Assembly: GCF_014203535.1 (NCBI RefSeq)
Contig: NZ_JACHJI010000001.1
Coordinates: 124,001 to 188,000, forward strand
DNA length: 64,000 bases
From: Streptomyces griseomycini
Lineage (GTDB): Bacteria; Actinomycetota; Actinomycetes; Streptomycetales; Streptomycetaceae
Direction of reading: 5' to 3'
Of the stretch, positions 1-6,235 are shown in pieces. Numbering within the stretch: position 1 is the first letter of the stretch; each line of letters begins with the position of its first letter. The notes under the pieces were generated by a model. The model saw only the letters and a list, made by a program, of their open reading frames with translations, did no database searches and was not told where the DNA came from. A program made the translations under genes and the position numbers.

Positions 1-1
1 G

Positions 2-595
2 AGGTTCCGCGGCCGGGGCGTCGTGCGCACCCTGCTCATCGCCCCGTTCCTGGTGGTCCCGGTGGCGGCGGCCCTGCTGTGGAAGCACGTCCTCTACAAC
101 CCCGAGTACGGCCTGCTCAACGGCCTGCTGCACTACGTCGGCGGCCCGCAGCCGGACTGGATCTCGAACACCCCGCTGCTCGCCGTGGAGGCCGCGCTGG
201 TGTGGCAGTGGACCCCGTTCATGATGCTGATCATCCTCGCCGGACTGCAGAGCCGGGACCAGCAGCAGATCGAGGCCGCCCGGGTCGACGGGGCGGGCGA
301 CTGGCAGATCTTCGTCCACCTGACCCTGCCCCACCTGCGCCGCTACCTCGAACTGGGGGCCCTGCTCGGCTCGATCTACATCGTGCAGAACTTCGACGCG
401 GTCTTCACCATCACGTCCGGCGGCCTGGGCACCGCCAACCTGCCCTACACCGTCTACCAGACCTTCTACCAGGCCCACGAGAACGGCCTCGCCTCGGCCG
501 CCGGCGTCCTGGTCGTCATCGGCTCGATCGTCATCGCGACCTTCGCCCTGCGCGTGGTGTCGTCCCTGTTCCGCGAGGAGGTGTCCCGCGCATGA
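2..595 (+). CDS. ABC transporter permease, polyol/sugar type (5' partial)
   Basis: This is an inner-membrane subunit of a CUT1-type carbohydrate importer (MalF/SmoF class). The reading frame is open to the left window edge, so the N-terminus is missing and about 197 residues remain. The EAA loop that docks the ATPase is clear (EAARVDGAGDWQIF, followed by LTLP), with hydrophobic segments on both sides. The stop overlaps the next permease start in an ATGA, so the two are translationally coupled. The next permease and the dehydrogenase downstream suggest a sugar-alcohol substrate, which is inference. The binding protein is presumably upstream of the window. Confidence 0.9.
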   Translation, partial: RFRGRGVVRTLLIAPFLVVPVAAALLWKHVLYNPEYGLLNGLLHYVGGPQPDWISNTPLLAVEAALVWQWTPFMMLIILAGLQSRDQQQIEAARVDGAGDWQIFVHLTLPHLRRYLELGALLGSIYIVQNFDAVFTITSGGLGTANLPYTVYQTFYQAHENGLASAAGVLVVIGSIVIATFALRVVSSLFREEVSRA

Positions 596-1443
596 GCACC
601 GTCGCCGTACGCGGCCGCGACCGGTTCCGCAAGGGAGCGGGTCTGGGCCTGGTGGCCTGGCTGGCCGGGATCGTCTTCTTCCTGCCCATCGCCTGGATGG
701 CCCTGACGTCCTTCCACTCCGAGGCGGACGCGGCCACCAACCCGCCGTCCTTCACCGCCGCCCTCACCCTGGACGGCTACCGCGAGTTCTTCGGCGCGGG
801 CGGCGGCGCGAGTCCCTGGCCGGCCCTGATCAACTCGACGGTCGCGTCCGTGACCTCGACGCTCCTGGTCCTCCTCCTGGCCCTGCCCGCGGCCTACGCC
901 CTCTCCGTCCGCCCGGTGAGGAAGTGGACGGACGTCCTGTTCTTCTTCCTCTCCACCAAGATGCTGCCGGTCGTCGCGGGCCTGCTGCCGATCTACCTGT
1001 TCGCCAAGAACGCCGGGCTGCTCGACAACATCTGGCTGCTGGTCGTCCTCTACACCTCCATGAACCTGCCGATCGCGGTGTGGATGATGCAGTCCTTCCT
1101 CGCCGAGGTCCCGGTCGCGGTGATCGAGGCCGCGCAGATCGACGGCGCCCGGCTGCCGACGGTGCTGGCCCGCGTGGTCGCGCCGATCGCCCTGCCCGGC
1201 ATCGCGGCCACGGCCCTGATCTGCTTCATCTTCAGCTGGAACGAGCTGCTGTTCGCCCGGGTCCTGACGGGCGTGGTCGCCGAGACCGCCCCCGTCTTCC
1301 TGACCGGCTTCATCACCAGCCAGGGCCTGTTCCTGGCCAAGGTGTGCGCCGCGTCGCTCGTCATCTCCCTGCCGGTGCTCGCCGCGGGGTTCGCCGCCCA
1401 GGACAAACTCGTCCAGGGCCTGTCGTTGGGAGCCGTGAAATGA
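592..1443 (+). CDS. ABC transporter permease, polyol/sugar type (SmoG/MtlG-like)
   Basis: This is the second membrane subunit of the importer, 283 residues, with the MalG-class layout of about six transmembrane helices. The EAA motif reads EAAQIDGARLPTVL. A segment STKMLPVVAGLLPIY before it resembles the motif I associate with sorbitol/mannitol permeases. The ATG at 592 is chosen because it overlaps the previous stop (ATGA) and begins a typical short cytoplasmic N-terminus. A longer overlapping frame starting at 79 is only the out-of-frame shadow of the first permease. The stop in turn overlaps the dehydrogenase start, so all three genes are one operon. Confidence 0.92.
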   Translation: MSTVAVRGRDRFRKGAGLGLVAWLAGIVFFLPIAWMALTSFHSEADAATNPPSFTAALTLDGYREFFGAGGGASPWPALINSTVASVTSTLLVLLLALPAAYALSVRPVRKWTDVLFFFLSTKMLPVVAGLLPIYLFAKNAGLLDNIWLLVVLYTSMNLPIAVWMMQSFLAEVPVAVIEAAQIDGARLPTVLARVVAPIALPGIAATALICFIFSWNELLFARVLTGVVAETAPVFLTGFITSQGLFLAKVCAASLVISLPVLAAGFAAQDKLVQGLSLGAVK

Positions 1444-2429
1444 AGGCCGCCGTCATCGAGTCCGTGGGCAAGGCCGTCGTCACCGAGGTCCCGGACCCGA
1501 CGCCCGGGCCGCGCGAGGTCGTCGTCGAGGTCGCGGCCTGCGGGCTGTGCGGCACGGACCTGCACATCCTCCAGGGCGAGTTCGCGCCCGAGCTCCCGAT
1601 CGTGCCGGGGCACGAGTTCGCGGGCGAGGTGGTCGGCGTCGGCTCCCAGGTCACGGAGGTGTCGGTCGGCGACCGGGTCGCGGTGGACCCCTCCCTCTAC
1701 TGCCACGAGTGCCGCTACTGCCGCACCGGCCACAACAACCTCTGCGAACGCTGGGCCGCGATCGGCGTCACCACGGCGGGCGGCGCGGCCCGGTACGCGG
1801 TGGCGCCCGTGGCGAACTGCGTCAGGCTCCCCGAGCACGTCCGCACGCAGGACGCGGCGCTGATCGAGCCCCTGTCCTGCGCGGTGCGCGGCTACGACGT
1901 GCTCCGGTCCCGCCTCGGCGCCCACGTCCTGATCTACGGCTCCGGGACCATGGGCCTGATGATGCTGGAGCTGGCGAAGCGGACCGGTGCGGCGAGCGTG
2001 GACGTGGTGGACCTGAACCCGGCGCGGCTGGAGACGGCCGTCCGCCTCGGCGTCTCGGCCTCGGCGGCGAACGCCGACGAGCTGGACCGCCCGCAGGGCT
2101 GGGACGTCGTCATCGACGCGACGGGCAACGCGGCGGCGATCCAGGACGGCCTGGACCGCGTCGCCAAGGCCGGCACCTTCCTCCAGTTCGGGGTCGCCGA
2201 CTACGCGACGCGCGTGCGGATCGATCCGTACCGGATCTACAACCAGGAGATCACGATCACCGGGTCGATGGCCGTCCTGCACAGCTACGAGCGGGCGGCG
2301 GAACTCTTCGCGGGTGGCGTCCTGGACCCGGACGTCTTCATCAGCGACCGCCTCCCGCTGGACCGGTACCCCCAGGCCCTGGACCAGTTCGCGGCGGGCG
2401 TGGGCCGGAAGATCGTGGTCGTGCCCTGA
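1440..2429 (+). CDS. Zinc-dependent medium-chain alcohol/polyol dehydrogenase
   Basis: This is a 329-residue MDR-family dehydrogenase that oxidises an alcohol, probably the imported polyol, using NAD(P). The GHE zinc motif is present (VPGHEFAGEVVGVG), with the catalytic-zinc cysteine in CGLCGTD near residue 37. The structural-zinc lobe has the usual four cysteines (CHECRYCRTGHNNLC). The Rossmann glycine motif is YGSGTMGLM. The start overlaps the permease stop (ATGA), tying the enzyme to transport. Sorbitol or xylitol dehydrogenase is a fair guess, and threonine dehydrogenase is the nearest alternative. The substrate cannot be told from sequence alone. Confidence 0.88.
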   Translation: MKAAVIESVGKAVVTEVPDPTPGPREVVVEVAACGLCGTDLHILQGEFAPELPIVPGHEFAGEVVGVGSQVTEVSVGDRVAVDPSLYCHECRYCRTGHNNLCERWAAIGVTTAGGAARYAVAPVANCVRLPEHVRTQDAALIEPLSCAVRGYDVLRSRLGAHVLIYGSGTMGLMMLELAKRTGAASVDVVDLNPARLETAVRLGVSASAANADELDRPQGWDVVIDATGNAAAIQDGLDRVAKAGTFLQFGVADYATRVRIDPYRIYNQEITITGSMAVLHSYERAAELFAGGVLDPDVFISDRLPLDRYPQALDQFAAGVGRKIVVVP

Positions 2430-2524
2430 GGTCTCCCGGACGCCGGGCGAACCGTCCTCCGGCCCGCCCCGTGTCCGAGGACGGGTCCGAAGGCCGGCGG
2501 AGGTCCCGGGGGCAGTCCCCCCCG

Positions 2525-2595
2525 GGGGACGGGACGGGGGCGGGGGCGGGGGCGAAAATCCCCGGGCGCTCCGCCCCCGCCCCCGTACCGTCCCC
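2525..2595. terminator. Long GC hairpin after the dehydrogenase
   Basis: Two 24-nt arms (2525-2548 and 2572-2595) are complementary at 23 of 24 positions around a 23-nt loop that includes GGCGAAAATCCCC. There is no U-tract, as is usual for Streptomyces terminators. It lies 95 nt after the dehydrogenase stop and ends 3 nt before the ATG of the decayed small gene. Confidence 0.6.
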
Positions 2596-2598
2596 GGC

Positions 2599-2824
2599 AT
2601 GCCCAAGACCGAACGGCTTCGCCCACGAGGCCCACGCCGGCAGAACCGTCCGCGTCACCCACCACAACCGCCCCGCGACCGTCCTGCACGGAGACCGGGC
2701 CACCCGTTTCCTCACCGGGGTCACCTCCGCTTCCGGCCCCCAGCTCGTCATGGCCCGCTGGACCGGGAACCACGAGCGCGGCAACGAACGCACCGCCCGC
2801 GCCCACCCCCGCAACCGGCGCCGA
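2599..2824 (+). pseudogene. Frameshifted remnant of a small conserved protein
   Basis: An ATG at 2599 encodes MPKT and then goes out of frame. One base later, the frame beginning at 2612 reads NGFAHEAHAGRTVRVTHHNR, continues through LVMARWTGNHERGNERTA, and ends near HPRNRRR at 2824. That second frame has no usable start and no stop where the protein should end; it stays open to 3793. I recall short Streptomyces proteins with ARxTGNYKRGNER-type endings, so this looks like about 75 codons of a real gene with a one-base insertion around 2608-2612 and a lost stop. A sequencing error is the alternative for the frameshift but would not explain the missing stop. Confidence 0.45.
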
Positions 2825-2900
2825 GCCGGGACGGGAGCCGACCGCGTCAAACGGATCCCAGGTAAGGGAACAGTAAAACGGCCTCGCTCGTTCACCCGGC

Positions 2901-4112
2901 ATGACCGCTATGACCCCCGGCTCGAACATCCCCCTCCCCACCGCCCGCGTGACGGTGGACGTCGCCGCGCCCGTGCGGCTCGACGTATCGGGCCTGCTGC
3001 TCACCGCCGACGGCAAGGTGCGCTCCGACGACGACTTCATCTTCTACAACCAGCCCGCCGGCCCCGGCGTGACCTACCGCTCCGGCGGCGGCACCGCCCC
3101 CGACGCCATCACGGTCGACACCACGGCCGTGCCCCCCGGCATCGAGAAGATCGTCGTCACCGCGAGCCCCGACGCCGCCGGCCAGACCTTCCAGGGCATC
3201 GAACCGACGGCCACCGTCCGCAACGCGGACGACAACGCCGTCCTGGCCACCTTCACTCCCCCGCGTCTCGGCACCGAGACCGCCCTGGTCGTGGTCGAGA
3301 TCTACCTGCGGGGCGGCGTCTGGAAGGTCCGCGCGGTCGGCCAGGGCTACGCCAACGGCCTGGCCGGCATCGCCACCGACTTCGGCGTCACGGTCGAGGA
3401 ACCGGCCGCTCCGGCCCAGCCGGCCCCCGCACCCCAGCAGCCGGTCGCTCCGCCGGCCCCGCCGGCGGCCGCTCCGCAGGCGCCTCCGGCGCCCGCCGCG
3501 CCCCCGGCCCCGCCCGCCGCCGCCCCCGGCACCGGGAAGATCAACCTCGACAAGGGCCGGGTCAGCCTCCAGAAGAACCAGACCGTCTCCCTGATGAAGG
3601 GCGGCCGCCCGCTGCTCTCCCAGGTCAAGATGGGCCTCGGCTGGGAGCCGGCGTACCGCGGCAAGGACATCGACCTGGACGCCTCGGTCATCGCCTACGG
3701 CCCGCAGCGCAACCACATCGACAGCTGCTACTTCGGCAAGCTCCAGATCGTGAACGGCGCGATCCGCCACTCCGGCGACAACCTCACCGGTGAGGGCGGC
3801 GGGGACGACGAGGTGATCACCGTCGACCTCGGCCGGCTCCCCATGGAGGTCACCGGCCTGGTCTTCACGGTCAACTCCTTCTCCGGCCAGAAGTTCACCG
3901 AGGTCGCCAAGGCGTACTGCCGACTGCTGGACGCCACCACGGGCGAGGAACTGGTCCGCTTCGACCTCACGGGCGCCGAACCGCAGACGGGCGTGATGAT
4001 GGCGAAGCTGATCCGCCAGTTCTCCGGCGAGTGGGAGATGACCGCGATGGGCGACTTCGTGAAGTCCCGCACGGTGCGGGGCATGGTGAAGCCCGCCGCC
4101 CAGGCGCTGTAG
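2901..4112 (+). CDS. Double TerD-domain protein
   Basis: This 403-residue protein has two TerD-family (tellurite-resistance/stress) domains joined by a proline/alanine-rich linker at about residues 172-212. The first domain carries DDDFIFYNQ near residue 50. The second carries GLGWEP and DIDLDASVIAYG and later DDEVITVDL, all typical of TerD. The family binds calcium and is linked to membrane-associated stress responses; it is cytoplasmic, and there is no signal peptide. The start is either ATG 2901 or the in-frame ATG at 2910, because neither has a strong ribosome site. It converges on the Ro60 gene across a shared terminator. Confidence 0.88.
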   Translation: MTAMTPGSNIPLPTARVTVDVAAPVRLDVSGLLLTADGKVRSDDDFIFYNQPAGPGVTYRSGGGTAPDAITVDTTAVPPGIEKIVVTASPDAAGQTFQGIEPTATVRNADDNAVLATFTPPRLGTETALVVVEIYLRGGVWKVRAVGQGYANGLAGIATDFGVTVEEPAAPAQPAPAPQQPVAPPAPPAAAPQAPPAPAAPPAPPAAAPGTGKINLDKGRVSLQKNQTVSLMKGGRPLLSQVKMGLGWEPAYRGKDIDLDASVIAYGPQRNHIDSCYFGKLQIVNGAIRHSGDNLTGEGGGDDEVITVDLGRLPMEVTGLVFTVNSFSGQKFTEVAKAYCRLLDATTGEELVRFDLTGAEPQTGVMMAKLIRQFSGEWEMTAMGDFVKSRTVRGMVKPAAQAL

Positions 4113-4125
4113 CGACTCGCAGGAA

Positions 4126-4157
4126 ACACCGGGCGCCCGCCAGGGGGCGCCCGGTGT
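4126..4157. terminator. Bidirectional terminator between terD-like and Ro60 genes
   Basis: There is a perfect 13-bp stem, ACACCGGGCGCCC at 4126-4138 with its complement at 4145-4157, and a 6-nt loop. It sits 13 nt after the TerD stop and 4 nt after the Ro60 stop, so it can serve both convergent genes. Confidence 0.85.
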
Positions 4158-4161
4158 CACC

Positions 4162-5745
4162 TCAGGCGGTCCACGGCCAGTCGGCGTTCCGACCGGCCTC
4201 GAGCAGCGGGACCATGCGGAAAGCGGCGTCCGAGAGGCCCCCGAAGGTGTGCCGGTTCGCCGTGCCCGACGGGCCGTGGCCCGCCCGGTACCCGGCGAGG
4301 TTCCAGGTGTAGACGGGCACGTCGGCCGGGACCTGCTCGGTCGGGTCGCCGTACCGGCTGTGGGCGTACTGCTCGTCGGTGACGATCAGCACCCGGTCGT
4401 GCCCCTTGTAGTGCCGGCGCACCGCCTCGGTCGTGTCGGTGCCGCCGAGGTCGCCGAAGCGGTCGAGGACCTTCAGCACGGACTCGCCCCGGCGGAACCG
4501 CACCGGCTTGCTCGTCGAGCCGAACTCCACGAGGTCCGCCTTCGCCGCCCGCAGCGCGAGCGCGGTGCCGAAGACCGCCGCCGCGTCCGCGCGGGTGAGC
4601 TCGGAGCGGTCCGACATCCTCGAGTGGAACATCGAGCCCGAGCGGTCGACGAGCACCAGGGTGCGGCCGGGCAGCGCGGGCACGTTGGCCAGCGAGTGGC
4701 CGAGCGCCTGCTCCAGCGGGTACGACCAGCGCAGCGACGGCGCGTGCCGGTACGCGGCGAGGTACCGGAAGGGGAACTGCCGCGACCGCGCGACCTCCGC
4801 CGGGTCGGCGATGCGGGCGGCGACCCGCGCCGCCACCTCGTCCGAGACCCCGGCCCCGTCGAAGTTCCGCAGGTTGCGGACGAGGGCCATCGCGCCCATG
4901 GACGGGATCACGGCTTCCCAGGCCGCCTTGTCCATCGGTCCCTGCAGCCAGCCCGCCAGCGCCTCCCAGGTGATGCCCGCCGCCGCGAGCCGCTCGGCCC
5001 CGTCGGGCGCCGCGACGACCGCGCGCCGCTCCTCGACGGGCAGCGCCATCAGCTCGCGGTGGGCGGTGAGGACATGGTCCGAGGCGGGCGGCACCGCGGT
5101 GTCCGGGCGGTGCCGGCGGTCGAGGGCGTACCGGAACAGCTCGCCCTGCCACGGCTTGTCCGGGTCGGGGGCCGCGTGCACCAGGTTGAGGATGTCACCG
5201 AAGCGGTAGCCCTTGGAGGCGGTGTCGTACTTCAGCAGCGCCCTGCCGCCGTAGAGCCGGCGCACGGCGTCGGCGACGCCGCGCTTGACGGGCTTGGGGA
5301 TGTTCCGGCCGTACCGGGCGGTCCAGTACGCGAGGAGTTCGCCGGGCTCGTCGGGCCGCCGCAGCACGGAGTCCACGACCTGGCGGTTGGACGGGCCGTC
5401 GGTCGCGCCTGCCTCCAGGCGGGCCTTGACGTACTCGGCGGCGCCCACGATCGAGGCCGTCCGCAGGTTGCCCTCGCCGCGCAGCCAGCCGAGCAGGCCG
5501 GCGGTCCAGGAGGGGTCGGTGACGGCGAGTTCGCGGACGAGCTTCGCGAACCGGTCGTCGCGGTCGGCGCCGGTCTCGTAGAAGGTCCGCTGCGTCACGA
5601 GGTCGGACACGGCGAGCAGGAAGAGCTCGGAGCGGACCTCCCGCTCCTGTCCGCGGCCGCCCTCGCAGGTCCGCAGCACGCGGCCGGTCGACGTCACCCG
5701 CGACGTCGGCTGCGCCCTGGCGGCCCGGGTGTTGAATCGCGCCAT
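4162..5745 (-). CDS. rsr: Ro60/Rsr-type TROVE domain protein
   Basis: This is a 527-residue orthologue of the Ro60 autoantigen: a helical-repeat TROVE ring (about residues 20-350) followed by a von Willebrand A domain. The MIDAS metal site is intact as DRSGSM (about residues 367-372), with a downstream TDTTEAV and VTDEQYA. TROVE proteins bind Y RNAs on the outside of the ring and misfolded or 3'-tailed RNA in the cavity. In Deinococcus the Y RNA tethers the ring to PNPase. ATG 5745 is chosen because GGGGGA lies 8 nt upstream; an in-frame ATG at 5766 lacks this. Two Y-RNA-like genes lie directly upstream on the same strand, the usual bacterial rsr arrangement. No rtcB or PNPase gene is nearby. 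Confidence 0.92.
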   Translation of the reverse strand: MARFNTRAARAQPTSRVTSTGRVLRTCEGGRGQEREVRSELFLLAVSDLVTQRTFYETGADRDDRFAKLVRELAVTDPSWTAGLLGWLRGEGNLRTASIVGAAEYVKARLEAGATDGPSNRQVVDSVLRRPDEPGELLAYWTARYGRNIPKPVKRGVADAVRRLYGGRALLKYDTASKGYRFGDILNLVHAAPDPDKPWQGELFRYALDRRHRPDTAVPPASDHVLTAHRELMALPVEERRAVVAAPDGAERLAAAGITWEALAGWLQGPMDKAAWEAVIPSMGAMALVRNLRNFDGAGVSDEVAARVAARIADPAEVARSRQFPFRYLAAYRHAPSLRWSYPLEQALGHSLANVPALPGRTLVLVDRSGSMFHSRMSDRSELTRADAAAVFGTALALRAAKADLVEFGSTSKPVRFRRGESVLKVLDRFGDLGGTDTTEAVRRHYKGHDRVLIVTDEQYAHSRYGDPTEQVPADVPVYTWNLAGYRAGHGPSGTANRHTFGGLSDAAFRMVPLLEAGRNADWPWTA

Positions 5746-5797
5746 GGTGAATTCCCCCGAATTCATGTCCGTTTCGGAGGGAGGCGCGACAGGGGAA

Positions 5798-5936
5798 GGT
5801 GCCCGAGAAACGAGTCGGCGACGGAACAGTCAGGCGCGTCTTCCACTTCCGCCACGTCGACCGGGGGTCGACGACGGGATTCGAACCCGCAGTGAACCCG
5901 ATCCGAGAAGTATCCGCTGCCTGCGCACCGGGCACC
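5798..5936 (-). ncRNA. Y-RNA-like ncRNA 2 with permuted class II tRNA-like module
   Basis: Read on the minus strand, an 8-nt arm GGTGCCCG (5936-5929) is exactly complementary to CGGGCACC (5805-5798), closing the molecule. The conserved Y motif follows (GGTGCGCAGGCAG at 5929-5917, then TACTTC). Next come a T arm (stem GCGGG/CCCGT, loop TTCGAAT, 5890-5874), a perfect 8-bp acceptor-like hairpin CGTCGACC-CCC-GGTCGACG (5873-5855), and a D arm of the tRNA-Leu/Ser kind (GCG, 11-nt loop containing GG, CGC, 5852-5836). T arm, acceptor and D arm therefore occur in permuted order with the acceptor closed by a 3-nt loop, as in the YrlA class of bacterial Y RNA. No anticodon arm or CCA is evident. The ends are estimates, and no clear promoter is seen between the two RNAs. 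Confidence 0.8.
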
Positions 5937-6020
5937 CATCAAGTGCTGCGCCTCCCGAGATCAGATCGGCGGCGGCCTGGATTCGATCACAACGAAGGAG
6001 CCGTCGCCCGCGCACCGGGA

Positions 6021-6180
6021 GGTGCGTGAAGTTGTGGTGTCCAGAGATCGAGGCCGGCGGAACCGACGATGGTGCTCTGACCCCTGAGCTACACCGGCGC
6101 GTGGTGCCGGTGGCGGGACTCGAACCCGCGGCCGCCCCATTATGAGTGGAAGTAGGTCCTGCCTTCGCACCTGGACGTGC
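6021..6180 (-). ncRNA. Y-RNA-like ncRNA 1 containing a complete permuted tRNA
   Basis: The outer helix is GGTGCGAAG (6171-6163) against CTTCACGCACC (6031-6021), pairing nine bases with a 2-nt CA bulge. This resembles the bulged Ro-binding helix of Y RNAs, and the 5' strand reads GGTGCGAAGGCAG, close to animal and bacterial Y RNAs. The interior holds an anticodon arm, variable loop, T arm, 3' acceptor strand with CCA, a 3-nt link, 5' acceptor strand and D arm (see the next entry). Comparing RNA 1 and RNA 2 over the 23 nt from GGTGCG to TACTTC gives 18 matches. A TAGAGT promoter element lies just upstream. RNA 1, RNA 2 and rsr are in tandem on one strand. The 3' end is an estimate, because CGCACC can also pair with GGTGCG immediately downstream (6016-6011). 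Confidence 0.82.
6073..6151 (-). other. Circularly permuted tRNA-Met(CAU)-like domain
   Basis: In transcription order the minus strand gives: anticodon stem TTCCA, loop CTCATAA and stem TGGGG (6151-6135); variable loop CGGCC; T arm GCGGG-TTCGAGT-CCCGC (6129-6113); CACCGGC, A, CCA (6112-6102); a CGC link; then GCCGGTG (6098-6092), TA, and D arm GCTC-AGGGGTCA-GAGC plus A (6089-6073). The two acceptor strands are perfectly complementary over 7 bp. Joining the 5' half before the 3' half gives exactly 76 nt with canonical numbering: U8, A14, G18G19, A21, U33, anticodon CAU at 34-36, UUCGA T loop, A73, CCA. The break falls between positions 26 and 27. It may be a tRNA mimic within the Y RNA or a processable permuted tRNA; sequence alone cannot decide. 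Confidence 0.75.
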
Positions 6181-6183
6181 ATC

Positions 6184-6214
6184 ACTCTAGGAGGACGGCC
6201 GAGGGCCGGGCCAA
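6184..6214 (-). promoter_or_regulatory. Putative promoter of Y-RNA-like ncRNA 1
   Basis: On the minus strand TTGGCC (6214-6209) and TAGAGT (6189-6184) are separated by 19 nt. TAGAGT fits the Streptomyces housekeeping -10 (TAGRRT), and transcription would begin near 6180-6177, at the expected 5' end of the RNA. The spacer is slightly long. Confidence 0.5.
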
Positions 6215-6235
6215 CGAATTAATCGCGGCGGGATC

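Noticed and set aside
1547..3793. A 748-residue plus-strand ORF
   Set aside because: It is an Arg/Pro-rich shadow frame of the dehydrogenase and TerD genes. Only its stretch 2612-2824 looks protein-like and is listed as a remnant.
5941..6010. A third Y RNA between the two
   Set aside because: GGTGCG recurs at 6016-6011, but no T arm or D arm follows; GGATTCGATC on the plus strand has no matching stem.
6021..6180. One or two ordinary tRNA genes
   Set aside because: No colinear 5'-acceptor/D/anticodon/T/3'-acceptor order exists; the halves only fit when permuted.
5961..6185. A 74-residue minus-strand ORF across the Y-RNA region
   Set aside because: Its product (RVRVPPPAP and similar) is what a tRNA T arm looks like when translated; the structure of the RNA explains the sequence better.
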